In this document: in pieces, positions 8,615 to 16,044 of the stretch
Position numbering within the stretch: position 1 is the first letter of the stretch
Layout of the letters: each line of letters starts with the position of its first letter
Assembly (NCBI GenBank): GCA_017795025.1
Contig: CP051243.1
Coordinates: forward strand, 2,752,897 to 2,816,896
Length of the DNA: 64,000 nt
From: Flavobacteriales bacterium
GTDB lineage: Bacteria; Bacteroidota; Bacteroidia; Flavobacteriales; Schleiferiaceae
Direction: 5' to 3'
Position numbers and translations under genes: made by a program
The notes under the pieces: model-generated
What the model saw: only the letters and a program-made list of their open reading frames with translations
The model's database searches: none
Told to the model about the DNA's origin: nothing

Positions 8615-9559
8615 TTAAAGTCCTTTTTGAAAATAGAGGTATTGAATCCAGCGGTGAAGGATAGGGTCGCTTAACTGATAACCCTCCTCATTGCGGTAAA
8701 TGTACTTGCTATCTAACAGGTTGCGAAGTGCCCGTTCCACCGAGCTGGCCGCCCCTAGTTTATGTCGAACGAGGAAATCAAAGGCATGGGGCTGACTCAC
8801 AATTTCCTCGGAGGCCAGTGCGCGCAATAGGCGCCATTGCAAATCGGTAAACCTAGCTCGGAGCATTCTAAACTGCACCGCATAGGTTTTGTAAAAGTCG
8901 TCGGGCTTAAATTCGGAGTGCCGCTTAATATTGGCCTCCAAGGCTTTGAGAAAGGCTAGGTTGCCTTTGCAATATTGTAAAAGAGAAGCCTGTTGCTCGG
9001 TAGGGGCATCCCATACTTCTTCCAGGGCTGGGATCTCTAAGGCCAGATGTTGTTTTTTGGGTAAAAACGATTCTTCTGAAAGTACGAGTAGCTGAATATT
9101 AGCGGCGCGAGCCATATTACTAAAGCTATCCACTAACTGCCGACCATCGATTTCGGGCACTTCTGAAAACTCAGGGTTAATGAGGCTTATTACCAAATCG
9201 AGACCCACATTAAATAGTAGTCCGGTTAGGCTTTCGAGGTAGGCCAGTAAATCTGTTTTTTCACGGATTCGATGCTGAGGGTGTTCCTGATTTAGGCGCT
9301 TTACTTGGTATTCGAGGCCCGCATTTTGACGACAGGTTTCTTCGAGGCCCTCGCGCAATCGAAAGACAAGCTCTTCAAATTGAAACAGCCCCTCGAAGCC
9401 TAAACTTAGAATTAACCTTCGGCCTTCCAGTTTTTGCTTGAGCTGTGCCAGGAGATAGGTTTTTCCAGAACCAGCGGGCCCAGTCATTTGCAGATTTTCC
9501 CGGGCCATTATTCGATCGTAGGCTATTTGCAATTCGCTTGCGCGGATGCGGTCCTTCAT
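8615..9559 (-). CDS. AAA-type P-loop ATPase with C-terminal winged helix, substrate unknown
   Basis: 314 residues. A clear Walker A, GPAGSGKTY (27-35), follows a short N-terminal helix, as in the archaeal-ATPase/ORC-like STAND-related group. The Walker B region is unclear: the best candidate is LDLVISLINPEF (about 119-130), without the usual Asp-Glu pair. QLLVLSEES looks like the sensor-1 strand. The C-terminal third (about 225-314) reads as a winged helix, with LTDLQWRLLRALA-type helices ending in DPILHRWIQYL, typical of this family. A small XRE regulator lies 68 bases upstream on the same strand, so the two may form one unit. Function not known; a role in DNA or stress response is only a guess. 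Confidence 0.65.
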   Translation of the reverse strand: MKDRIRASELQIAYDRIMARENLQMTGPAGSGKTYLLAQLKQKLEGRRLILSLGFEGLFQFEELVFRLREGLEETCRQNAGLEYQVKRLNQEHPQHRIREKTDLLAYLESLTGLLFNVGLDLVISLINPEFSEVPEIDGRQLVDSFSNMARAANIQLLVLSEESFLPKKQHLALEIPALEEVWDAPTEQQASLLQYCKGNLAFLKALEANIKRHSEFKPDDFYKTYAVQFRMLRARFTDLQWRLLRALASEEIVSQPHAFDFLVRHKLGAASSVERALRNLLDSKYIYRNEEGYQLSDPILHRWIQYLYFQKGL

Positions 9560-9627
9560 TGTAGGGGGCTTTTTAGCGAATGTACTAAGCCTGTAGGTTT
9601 AAAAGTAAGACCAAGCTCGAAAAATAT

Positions 9628-9960
9628 TTAGGTTTGATCAGCTCGCAGCAAACGCTCCAATAACATTTTAAGTTCTAGAATTTCCTCCCGACTGGATTCG
9701 TTCACATTTTTAGTGGTCTCTCGCCACTGCATACGAAGGAACTCCTTTCGGTCTAAAATTAAGAGCTCATGAACAGTAACCTCTAATATATCGGCGATTT
9801 GGTAAAGTCGGCGGACGCTCAATTTCGTTTCGCCGAGTTCAATTTTAGAATAGGCTCTAGTGCTTAGGTCCAACTCAATGGCCATATACTGTTGAGTTAA
9901 GCCTCGCCATTCGCGGAGCCACCGAATTTTTTGACAAAGTTGGGTTTCATTAAGTTCCAT
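9628..9960 (-). CDS. XRE-family helix-turn-helix regulator
   Basis: About 110 residues, counted from the ATG at 9960 (an in-frame TTG at 9981 would add seven). The helix-turn-helix is plain: IRWLREWRGLTQQYMAIELD, then STRAYSKIELGETKLSVRRLYQIADIL, matching the Cro/CI fold. A coiled, charged tail (about 75-110) follows and may mediate dimerisation. It lies upstream of the P-loop ATPase on the same strand and downstream of an AT-rich spacer holding three inverted repeats, which are candidate operators. Short regulators of this type in Bacteroidota often precede small stress or mobile-element genes, but no mobile gene is visible here. Confidence 0.85.
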   Translation of the reverse strand: MELNETQLCQKIRWLREWRGLTQQYMAIELDLSTRAYSKIELGETKLSVRRLYQIADILEVTVHELLILDRKEFLRMQWRETTKNVNESSREEILELKMLLERLLRADQT

Positions 9961-10073
9961 CACCCGGTTTCGAATTAACAATTTTTAAGTGGGGGTGTGG
10001 GGTTGAAAATGCCCTACTAAGGAAAATAATAATATCCTTTTTTAAAACATTTTACCGCGATTTTTTAAGCGCA

Positions 10074-10092
10074 ATATTCTTATATAGAATAT
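10074..10092. repeat. Perfect inverted repeat, possible XRE operator
   Basis: Arms ATATTCT and AGAATAT separated by TATAT. Seven-base perfect dyad located about 115 bases upstream of the XRE start codon; size and symmetry suit a dimeric HTH regulator. Confidence 0.4.
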
Positions 10093-10180
10093 GAGTTTTC
10101 TTAAGCATTGATTATAAGGCCTATTCACTAAAGGCTTTCTAATCAATTTTTTAAATTTTAAAATTCGGAGAAGAAGCAAA

Positions 10181-10205
10181 AATTCATTTTAGGAATAAAT
10201 GAATT
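10181..10205. repeat. Perfect inverted repeat in XRE-upstream spacer
   Basis: Arms AATTCATTT and AAATGAATT, nine bases each, with a seven-base spacer. No long T-run follows directly, so it is more likely a protein site than a terminator. Confidence 0.4.
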
Positions 10206-10218
10206 TAAATGTAGAAGT

Positions 10219-10243
10219 AATTGTTCCTATTGTGGAACTAATT
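10219..10243. repeat. Imperfect inverted repeat GTTCC-N6-GGAAC
   Basis: GTTCC (10223-10227) and GGAAC (10234-10238) with flanking AATT on both sides, one base out of register. Third dyad in the same spacer. Confidence 0.35.
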
Positions 10244-10294
10244 GTCTTGGTTAAAAAGGGCTTTTTTTCTTGATGGAGATGGGAGACTTCAAAA

Positions 10295-10954
10295 TCAGCT
10301 CTCCATTTTTTGATGCCATTCGTTAAAAAACTGTTGAAGGAAGAACTCCATAAAAGCATGTCTTTGCGCCGCCATTTTTTTGGCCGTGGCGGTGTTCATA
10401 CCCTCTTTAAGCTTGAGCAGCTTTTCGTAAAAGTGATTTATGGTGCTGGTTTTATCTTGATAATAGCTCTCGGGACTCATGCTATCACGCACCGCTAAGT
10501 CCGGATCGTAAATGGCTTGATTTTTATATCCCCCATAGTGAAAGGTTCGCGCTATACCTATGGCTCCTATGGCGTCTAGCCGATCAGCATCTCTTAATAT
10601 TTGGAGCTCTAAGCTCGGTTCTTGAACATCAGCCTGCCCTCCCTTAAAAGAGCAGTTTTCGACCAAATAGGCCACTTGGAATATTATTTCTTCTGCTGCT
10701 CCTAGCGATTCTAGTATTTGCCGACTGGTTTGGGCTCCAGCCTGCAGCTTGCCCCCGTTAAACTTAGCGTCATCAATATCATGGAGAAGGGCGGCGAGTT
10801 CTATCACAAAGGCGTCGCCGCCTTCAATAGTTTGAAGGTGAAGTGCGGTATTTCGAACACGATTAATATGCTGCCAGTCGTGTCCTTTTTCCGCTTCCTT
10901 AAGGCGAGACCTTACCTCTTGTTCTAGTGCTTTTAGAAGGTCGGAATTAGTCAT
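10295..10954 (-). CDS. HD-domain metal-dependent phosphohydrolase
   Basis: 219 residues of the YedJ-like HD superfamily. The metal ligands are all visible: GHDWQH (His25, His29), LLHDIDD (His58-Asp59) and RDADRLDAIGAIG (Asp124). These enzymes hydrolyse phosphate esters of nucleotides or similar small molecules; the substrate here is unknown. The C-terminal part (about 160-219) is helical with a fixed KL.K.G.NT.TAK segment common in this group. Its start overlaps the stop of the RidA gene by eight bases, so the two are probably translated together. Confidence 0.85.
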   Translation of the reverse strand: MTNSDLLKALEQEVRSRLKEAEKGHDWQHINRVRNTALHLQTIEGGDAFVIELAALLHDIDDAKFNGGKLQAGAQTSRQILESLGAAEEIIFQVAYLVENCSFKGGQADVQEPSLELQILRDADRLDAIGAIGIARTFHYGGYKNQAIYDPDLAVRDSMSPESYYQDKTSTINHFYEKLLKLKEGMNTATAKKMAAQRHAFMEFFLQQFFNEWHQKMES

Positions 10955-11366
10955 TCAATTCCGCAACACATTTTAGTTCAATGGCAATGGGAGTGGGTAA
11001 GGCATCTATGGCAATGGTGGTTCTACAGGGTTTGGGATCTACTCCTTCGAAGGCCTCCGCATAAATGCGATTAAAGGTTTGAAAATCCCTTTTCATATCT
11101 ACTAAAAAAACCTGAACATCGACCAATTTATCCCAGCTACTGCCATGTTCCTCTAAAATAGCTTTCACATTAGCAAACACACTGTGCACCTGAGCAGCGA
11201 AGTCGAATGCTTTAAAATTTCCATTGTGATCTAATTGAAGACCCGGTACCCCCGAATCATGTTGATCACTGCCGGCGATGCGAGGACCCACACCACTTAA
11301 GAATAGTAGACCTCCGGCTTTGCGGGCTAGGGGATAGGAACCAACGGGTTTAGGTGCTTTACTCAT
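10947..11366 (-). CDS. RidA-family protein, 2-aminomuconate deaminase-like
   Basis: 139 residues, a YjgF/YER057c/UK114 fold trimer. The family residues are present: the PCRTTIAI block with Arg115 and the AIELKCVA end with Glu130. The N-terminal text PVGSYPLARKAGGLLFLSGVGPR and VQVFLVDMKRDF resemble the subgroup annotated as 2-aminomuconate deaminase in bacterial kynurenine-degradation clusters, rather than housekeeping RidA. The reaction would turn 2-aminomuconate into 2-oxocrotonate-type products with ammonia release. Support within this window is a distant 2-aminomuconic-semialdehyde-dehydrogenase-like gene at 57780. The subgroup call is from memory of the sequence pattern and is less certain than the fold. 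Confidence 0.75.
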   Translation of the reverse strand: MSKAPKPVGSYPLARKAGGLLFLSGVGPRIAGSDQHDSGVPGLQLDHNGNFKAFDFAAQVHSVFANVKAILEEHGSSWDKLVDVQVFLVDMKRDFQTFNRIYAEAFEGVDPKPCRTTIAIDALPTPIAIELKCVAELND

Positions 11367-11404
11367 GCTTTTTGCTTTTGAGCAAAGGTAAGAAAGCAGC
11401 TTGC

Positions 11405-11530
11405 TTAAAGGGACTTCTTTCTTTGGTATTCCAGCTCCTCTCGAGTGGGCGATAAAAGTTCAGGGCCCATGTAAAGTGGCGTTAGTGTGGTGTTCAAGAC
11501 CAAGCAGTTCACGTCCAACAAAACAGCCAT
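11405..11530 (-). CDS. Possible 41-residue ORF, unknown
   Basis: ATG at 11528-11530 to TAA at 11405-11407. The product is hydrophobic at the N-terminus and ends in a charged stretch (SPTREELEYQRKKSL). It could be a small protein, the tail of a decayed gene together with the fragment at 11544-11729, or noise. No family recognised; the only support is an open frame with reasonable composition in an otherwise empty gap. Confidence 0.2.
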   Translation of the reverse strand: MAVLLDVNCLVLNTTLTPLYMGPELLSPTREELEYQRKKSL

Positions 11531-11543
11531 GAACCGGTTGATT

Positions 11544-11729
11544 TTAAACCAATTCTGCCAAATGGCTGCTACCTGAAAGGCCCTTTATTTGGAAGGGCTT
11601 GTTGTTAACCCAAAATCGCGATTGCCCTTCATGCTTTGCAATGTAAACATGGGCCGAGCTATTGAGTCGTTCGTTTTGGCAAGCCAAGAGAAGCGTGATG
11701 GGGACGATATAGCGAAGGAACCGAAGCAT
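11544..11729 (-). pseudogene. Remnant of a lipoprotein glycoside-hydrolase-like gene (N-terminus only)
   Basis: 61 residues from an ATG at 11729. A lipoprotein signal ends in LLLAC, then after about 30 residues comes FWVNNKPFQIKGLSGSSHLAEL. This is close to the entry of Bacteroidota glycosidases of the GH2/GH5-like TIM-barrel type, where a VNGKPF.IKG segment precedes a S.HLEEL helix and the barrel. The frame ends at TAA (11544-11546) just where the barrel should begin, and the remaining 177 bases before the RidA start contain no continuation in any frame that I recognise. I read it as a truncated gene. It could instead be a real small lipoprotein. Confidence 0.4.
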
Positions 11730-11800
11730 TTCAGCTGGGGGGAACAAAATTGTTTGAGGGTTGCATACAAACTTAATTTAGGAAGCCTTGTTAGCTAAAG

Positions 11801-12808
11801 GTGTCATTATTAATTATTAACAAGCTAGGTATTTACTGTTCACAAGGTGATTTTTACATTGATCCCTGGCGTCCGGTAAAGCGCGCTATAATTACCCATG
11901 CACATGCGGACCACGCCCGCGCGGGGAGTAAACACTATTTATGTCACCCCTTAACCGCTCCGGTATTAAAACAGCGCTTGGGTAAAGGTATTAACATTCA
12001 AACCCAAAAATACGGCACTCGACACCAAATTAACGGTGTTGAAATAAGTCTTCACCCGGCCGGTCACCTCCCTGGTTCGGCGCAAATTCGGGTGGCCTAC
12101 AAGGGCGAGGTTTGGGTGGTGAGTGGAGATTATAAATTGCAGGAGGATGCATTAAGCGATGCTTTCGAACCGGTAGCTTGCCATCATTTTATTAGTGAAT
12201 CTACTTTCGGCCTACCAATATACCGTTGGCCAGAATCGCAAGTGGTTTTTAAAGAGATTGATGATTGGTGGCAAGCGAATCAAAGCAAGGGGCAAGCTTC
12301 TATTATTGGAGCGTATTCCTTGGGGAAAGCCCAACGTGTATTGGCAGGGATTAATGCAGACATTGGCCCAATATATACCCATGGGGCGGTAAATAATGTA
12401 AATCAGCTTTATCAGCAAATGGGTTTGGATTTACCGAAGGCTCAATTAATTGATGAGCAGGTAAAGAAGAAGGATCTGGTAGGGGCCTTAATTGTTGCTC
12501 CTCCCGCGGCTTTAGGCAGCGCATGGTCCCGTAAATTGGGTCCGCAAAGCACGGCCTTTTGTTCGGGCTGGATGAGTGTGCGTGGAGCAAGGCGCCGACG
12601 AGCAGCAGATCGCGGTTTTGTGCTTTCCGATCATGCCGATTGGCCCGGTTTAAATGAGGCGGTCCTAAACTCTGGTGCGGAACAGGTTTACGTTACCCAT
12701 GGTTATAAAGACATCTACGCCAAGTGGCTGCGAGAAGCCTACGGAATAAACGCCCAGTCGGTAGACACCCTTTATGAAGGAGAATCGCTGGATGCCGGAG
12801 ATAGCTGA
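11801..12808 (+). CDS. Metallo-beta-lactamase-fold exonuclease, DNA-ligase-associated type
   Basis: 335 residues from a GTG start. The N-terminus GIYCSQGDFYIDPWRPV matches the ligase-associated DNA exonuclease subgroup of the MBL superfamily (CPSF/SNM1-like). Metal ligands are HAHADHA (residues 33-39), HPAGHLPGS (about 84-92) with GDYK downstream, and a late SDHADW that corresponds to the beta-CASP-like C-terminal ligand. The family usually sits in one operon with an ATP-dependent DNA ligase and an Lhr-like helicase; neither is adjacent here, and the neighbour is an antiporter whose 3' end overlaps this gene by 37 bases on the opposite strand. Likely role: nucleic acid 3'-end processing in DNA repair, inferred from the family. 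Confidence 0.85.
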   Translation: MSLLIINKLGIYCSQGDFYIDPWRPVKRAIITHAHADHARAGSKHYLCHPLTAPVLKQRLGKGINIQTQKYGTRHQINGVEISLHPAGHLPGSAQIRVAYKGEVWVVSGDYKLQEDALSDAFEPVACHHFISESTFGLPIYRWPESQVVFKEIDDWWQANQSKGQASIIGAYSLGKAQRVLAGINADIGPIYTHGAVNNVNQLYQQMGLDLPKAQLIDEQVKKKDLVGALIVAPPAALGSAWSRKLGPQSTAFCSGWMSVRGARRRRAADRGFVLSDHADWPGLNEAVLNSGAEQVYVTHGYKDIYAKWLREAYGINAQSVDTLYEGESLDAGDS

Positions 12809-14619
12809 GCATTATGCAAGGGAATAAAGGCTAGCTGATCCCCCTTTTGAAAATCGGGGAGATCGCGCGCAATGACCATTATTTGCTCCTTTCGCAAAAC
12901 GAACATGGGAATAATTTTCGATTGGTATTCTTTACAGATGGCTTCGTATTCCTCCGAATTTTGGCAGTTCTTTACAATTACCGAAGAAGCTTGTCGAACC
13001 GATTGCGCGAGGTTTAGATAATCAACCCGTCCACCAAAAAGTACCGAAGGGGGATGGTCTATTTCGTGATGCTCTTGTTCCTTTTTACTGCAGAGGCGAT
13101 AGGTCTTATTGGGACCAAATTCTTCATCGAAATATTTAAGAGCCAAGCCATTAATCTCGGCACTCGAAGTCATGGCCATTAAGATTCCAATATTGTTTAA
13201 ATCTAAATCTTCGTAAACATTATCACTCAGGATGCTGCCTTCAAAAACCTCGAAACCTTGACGTCGTGCTTCTTTCTGATTTGTTTTTGAGGTATCGGCT
13301 AAAATCACATCCACATTTTGAGATTGGAGGAATCGGGCCAAGAAACGAGAGTTTTCATTAGCTCCAGCAATGAGGAAGCCTCGAGGTTCTTCTCGTTCCA
13401 CTTTTAAAAGTTTGGCAAATGGCTTCGCGGTAGCGCCCTGAATAACCACCGTGCCAACAATCATTAAAAAGGTAAGCGGTAAAATCAACTCTGCTTGCGC
13501 AATGTTAACATCGGCACGCTCGCCGGAGGTAAGCTGCAGGGCAAAAAGGGAGGCTACAGCGGCGGCCACAATTCCCTTCGGGCCCACCCAGGACATAAAA
13601 ACAACTTCGCGCCAATTGAAGCTTGAGGCTCGGGTGCTAAGCCACACCGCTAATGGTCGTAAGATCAGAACAACTATTCCGAACAAGGCGAGGGAGTTAA
13701 TTCCTAGCTTTTCAATTTGCTCGATATTGATGCGGCTGGAGAGTAAAATGAAGAGTACGGAGATGAGGATGATACTCACATCTTCCTTAAAGGATAAAAT
13801 TTTCTTGAGCTCTTGCACCTTAACATTGGCCAGAATAATCCCCATAAAGGTGGTGGACATTAAGCCGGCTTCATGCGCTAGGAACTCGGCAAAGGTGAAA
13901 GCAAAAATCACCATACCCAAGGCCATTACATTTCGCAGGTAGGAGGGAATGCGGTTTTTCTCCAAGAGCCACCGCAGGAAAAAAGCGGCTAAGCCACCCA
14001 CAAACATTCCGGCCGCAACGGTGAGGAAAAACTCTTTGAAAACACCAGTGGTGCTTGGATTGCTAAAGTCGGAGGTTTGGATAAACTCGTAAATTAAAAC
14101 CGCGATTAAGGCACCTAAAGGATCGATCAGAATCCCTTCCCATTTAAGTACATTATTAATGCGAATATTAGGTCGAACATTACGCAGGATGGGCGTAACT
14201 ACCGTTGGACCAGAAACAATAATCAAGGCTCCAAATAAAAAGGAGAGGGTATAATCCATACCCATGAGGTAATGCGCTGCTAGGCCACCACCTCCCAAGG
14301 TGATGATAGGTCCAAAAATGAGGAGGTTTCGAACGACCCCCGCTTGATGTCGAATTTCTCGAATTTTAAGAGTCAGACCTCCCTCAAATAAAATTACCCC
14401 TACCGATATGGATACGAATGCAAAGAGCAGGTCACCCGAAAAAATATGATCACCATCGAGCAGTTTATCACCATCGGGGGTAAAAAAAGTGGATCCCGGA
14501 CCTAGGGCCAGGCCAATTATGATTAATGGTAAAATTGCTGGGATTTTAATCCTCCAGGCCATCCATTGCGCAAAAACGCTCAGGATCAGAATACTGGCTA
14601 ACTCTGCCATTCCCTCCAT
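12772..14619 (-). CDS. CPA-family Na+(K+)/H+ antiporter with TrkA-N regulatory domain
   Basis: 615 residues. The first 410 or so form about a dozen membrane helices with the Na+/H+ exchanger pattern: GVILFEGGLTL, ALIIVSGPTVVTPIL, and KWEGILIDPLGALIA carrying the Glu/Asp pair used for ion exchange. A Rossmann-like TrkA-N domain follows (about 415-530, beginning RGFLIAGANENSRFLARFL), then a short soluble tail with a TrkA-C-like look. Nucleotide binding to TrkA-N usually gates such transporters. It expels sodium or potassium for protons across the inner membrane; ion preference cannot be read. Its 3' end overlaps the exonuclease gene convergently by 37 bases. Confidence 0.88.
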   Translation of the reverse strand: MEGMAELASILILSVFAQWMAWRIKIPAILPLIIIGLALGPGSTFFTPDGDKLLDGDHIFSGDLLFAFVSISVGVILFEGGLTLKIREIRHQAGVVRNLLIFGPIITLGGGGLAAHYLMGMDYTLSFLFGALIIVSGPTVVTPILRNVRPNIRINNVLKWEGILIDPLGALIAVLIYEFIQTSDFSNPSTTGVFKEFFLTVAAGMFVGGLAAFFLRWLLEKNRIPSYLRNVMALGMVIFAFTFAEFLAHEAGLMSTTFMGIILANVKVQELKKILSFKEDVSIILISVLFILLSSRINIEQIEKLGINSLALFGIVVLILRPLAVWLSTRASSFNWREVVFMSWVGPKGIVAAAVASLFALQLTSGERADVNIAQAELILPLTFLMIVGTVVIQGATAKPFAKLLKVEREEPRGFLIAGANENSRFLARFLQSQNVDVILADTSKTNQKEARRQGFEVFEGSILSDNVYEDLDLNNIGILMAMTSSAEINGLALKYFDEEFGPNKTYRLCSKKEQEHHEIDHPPSVLFGGRVDYLNLAQSVRQASSVIVKNCQNSEEYEAICKEYQSKIIPMFVLRKEQIMVIARDLPDFQKGDQLAFIPLHNAQLSPASSDSPS

Positions 14620-14657
14620 ACCGTGTGTTTTTTTGGTCCTTTAATATAGGGAAAGTC

Positions 14658-15086
14658 CTAGGAAAGTTGAGCCGCAATGAGCTCATTACTTTTTAGCTCG
14701 ATTTTTCCGCGTAGTTCGCGGATGGCCGCTAAGCGATCCAAACCGCCAAAGCCCTCAATCGCGGCAATAGGCAAGAGCCGGATATCGGTATTGGGAAACT
14801 GGGATTGCACCGTGGGTAGTAGGTCTTCATCAAAAACCAGAATATGATCAAAATTGTGGCCGCTGTATTCTTTAAGGTCGTCTGAAGTTTGCCCGGCAAT
14901 AACCACTTTATCCTCGGCCATCGCTCGAATCGCCTGGGGGTCCACACCACTGGGCTCAATTCCACAACTGTACACTTTGGCGCGATGCCCTAGCTTGGCT
15001 TTTAAATAGCCCTCTAGCATTTGGCTGCGAACAGCATTGTCCTTTCCAATGATTAAAATCTGCGACACTTCTCCTGCTTTGAACAA
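14658..15086 (-). CDS. Low-molecular-weight phosphatase/arsenate-reductase-fold protein lacking the catalytic cysteine
   Basis: 142 residues that align along their length with LMW protein tyrosine phosphatase/ArsC-type arsenate reductase: a first strand and P-loop, VYSCGIEPSGVDPQAIRAMAE, then the DHILVFDEDLL strand with the Asp. The P-loop, however, reads IIGKDNAVRSQMLEG where active enzymes have V-C-x5-R-S: the nucleophile Cys is Gly14, while Arg20 and Ser21 remain. It therefore should not dephosphorylate or reduce arsenate by the known mechanism and may bind a phosphorylated ligand instead. No ars genes lie nearby; upstream is pduO (divergent), downstream the antiporter (38-base gap, same strand, so possibly one transcript). 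Confidence 0.7.
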   Translation of the reverse strand: MFKAGEVSQILIIGKDNAVRSQMLEGYLKAKLGHRAKVYSCGIEPSGVDPQAIRAMAEDKVVIAGQTSDDLKEYSGHNFDHILVFDEDLLPTVQSQFPNTDIRLLPIAAIEGFGGLDRLAAIRELRGKIELKSNELIAAQLS

Positions 15087-15147
15087 TTTCGCTTCTTAGC
15101 GGATATGCTAATATTGCTTCGTGAATTTACAAAATTGAGTCTAGCAG

Positions 15148-15696
15148 ATGAAGATATATACTAAAACTGGTGATAAAGGGGAAACTTCGCTGGTATCCGG
15201 GGAGCGTGTTCCAAAAAATCACCTAAGGATTGAGGCTTATGGAACCGTTGATGAGCTCAATGCTTGCATGGCTGTAATGAAGGATAGTGCAAGTTTTAAA
15301 GATTTTAATGCCGATTTAGAGCAAATTCAAAGTTTATTGTTTACCATAGGCTCGCATCTGGCCGCGACCGAGAAGAATAAAATGAGCTTGCCCTGTTTGC
15401 AAACCGAAGATATAAGCAAGATGGAGGAGGCGATGGATAGCATGGATGCCGACTTAGAACCTTTGCGGAATTTTTTGATTCCCGGAGGCGACTTGAGCAG
15501 CAGCTATGCCCATATGGCGAGAACCATCTGCCGCCGAGCGGAACGACGGGTAATTGATGTTATTAATGCGGGCGAAAATATTCATCCGGTGATTTTACCC
15601 TTCTTAAATCGCTTGAGTGACTTCTTATTCACCCTCGCGCGGTATTACACCTTTAAGCACGGTGCAAAGGAGACCCCGTGGAAACCGAGGAGCTAG
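15148..15696 (+). CDS. Cob(I)alamin adenosyltransferase, PduO type
   Basis: 182 residues. Converts cob(I)alamin and ATP to adenosylcobalamin. The PduO/MMAB signatures are visible: KIYTKTGDKGETSL at the N-terminus (ATP-binding), RIEAYGTVDELNA, the IPGGDLSSSYAH block, and ARTICRRAERRV with the conserved Arg residues, ending in FLNRLSDFLFTLARY. Family length is normal. It reads away from the phosphatase-like gene, with a 61-base gap holding their divergent promoters. No B12-dependent enzyme is in the window. Confidence 0.93.
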   Translation: MKIYTKTGDKGETSLVSGERVPKNHLRIEAYGTVDELNACMAVMKDSASFKDFNADLEQIQSLLFTIGSHLAATEKNKMSLPCLQTEDISKMEEAMDSMDADLEPLRNFLIPGGDLSSSYAHMARTICRRAERRVIDVINAGENIHPVILPFLNRLSDFLFTLARYYTFKHGAKETPWKPRS

Positions 15697-15724
15697 TCCA
15701 TTTGGCGAGTTCCTTAAAATCTTC

Positions 15725-15754
15725 TTGCACAGGTGCATTAAAAATTTATTTTTG
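15725..15754 (+). promoter_or_regulatory. Consensus Bacteroidota promoter of the DUF2795 gene
   Basis: TTG (15725-15727), exactly 19 bases, then TATTTTTG (15747-15754), a perfect TAnnTTTG. Transcription would begin a few bases later, leaving a leader of roughly 30 bases before the ATG at 15790. The best promoter match I found in the window. Confidence 0.7.
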
Positions 15755-15789
15755 CAAAAATTTTGACTCTAACACTTTAGCTAAAGCGT

Positions 15790-16014
15790 ATGTACTGGAC
15801 CTTAGAACTTGCAAGCTATTTGAGCGATGCTCCCTGGCCTGCTACTAAAGACGAACTGATTGATTACTCGATCAGAACCGGTGCGCCCTTGGAAGTGGTC
15901 GAAAACCTTCAGGCTATGGAGGAAGAAGAGGAGGAGGTATACGAATCTATCGAAGACATTTGGCCTGATTACCCCTCGGAAGAGGACTTCCTGTGGAATG
16001 AAGATGAATATTGA
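15790..16014 (+). CDS. DUF2795-family small protein
   Basis: 74 residues. The N-terminal 40 residues (LELASYLSDAPWPATKDELIDYSIRTG) match the DUF2795 fold, a small helical domain widespread in Bacteroidota and actinobacteria. The C-terminal half is very acidic (runs of Glu and Asp, with Trp and Tyr), ending DEDEY-like. Function is unknown. The gene has its own consensus promoter and is followed by a rho-independent terminator, so it is a strong monocistronic unit. Confidence 0.88.
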   Translation: MYWTLELASYLSDAPWPATKDELIDYSIRTGAPLEVVENLQAMEEEEEEVYESIEDIWPDYPSEEDFLWNEDEY

Positions 16015-16044
16015 CGTATTTATTATAAAAGCGTACTAATAAAG

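Larger units (their letters stand above)
9961..10294. other. AT-rich intergenic spacer upstream of the XRE gene
   Basis: About 330 bases without a convincing gene, markedly richer in A and T than its neighbours. It lies between the XRE start (9960, minus strand) and the stop end of the HD hydrolase (10295, minus strand). It holds three inverted repeats listed separately and several poly-T/poly-A runs. It could contain the XRE promoter, the HD gene's terminator is not obvious on that side, and a small RNA cannot be excluded. Confidence 0.5.

Noticed and set aside
8615-9960. ATPase plus XRE regulator as a phage-defence or prophage module
   Set aside because: No nuclease, integrase, capsid or toxin partner nearby and flanking genes are ordinary; only the families are reported.
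14658-15086. Arsenate reductase annotation
   Set aside because: Catalytic Cys is absent and no ars genes are near, so only the fold is claimed.
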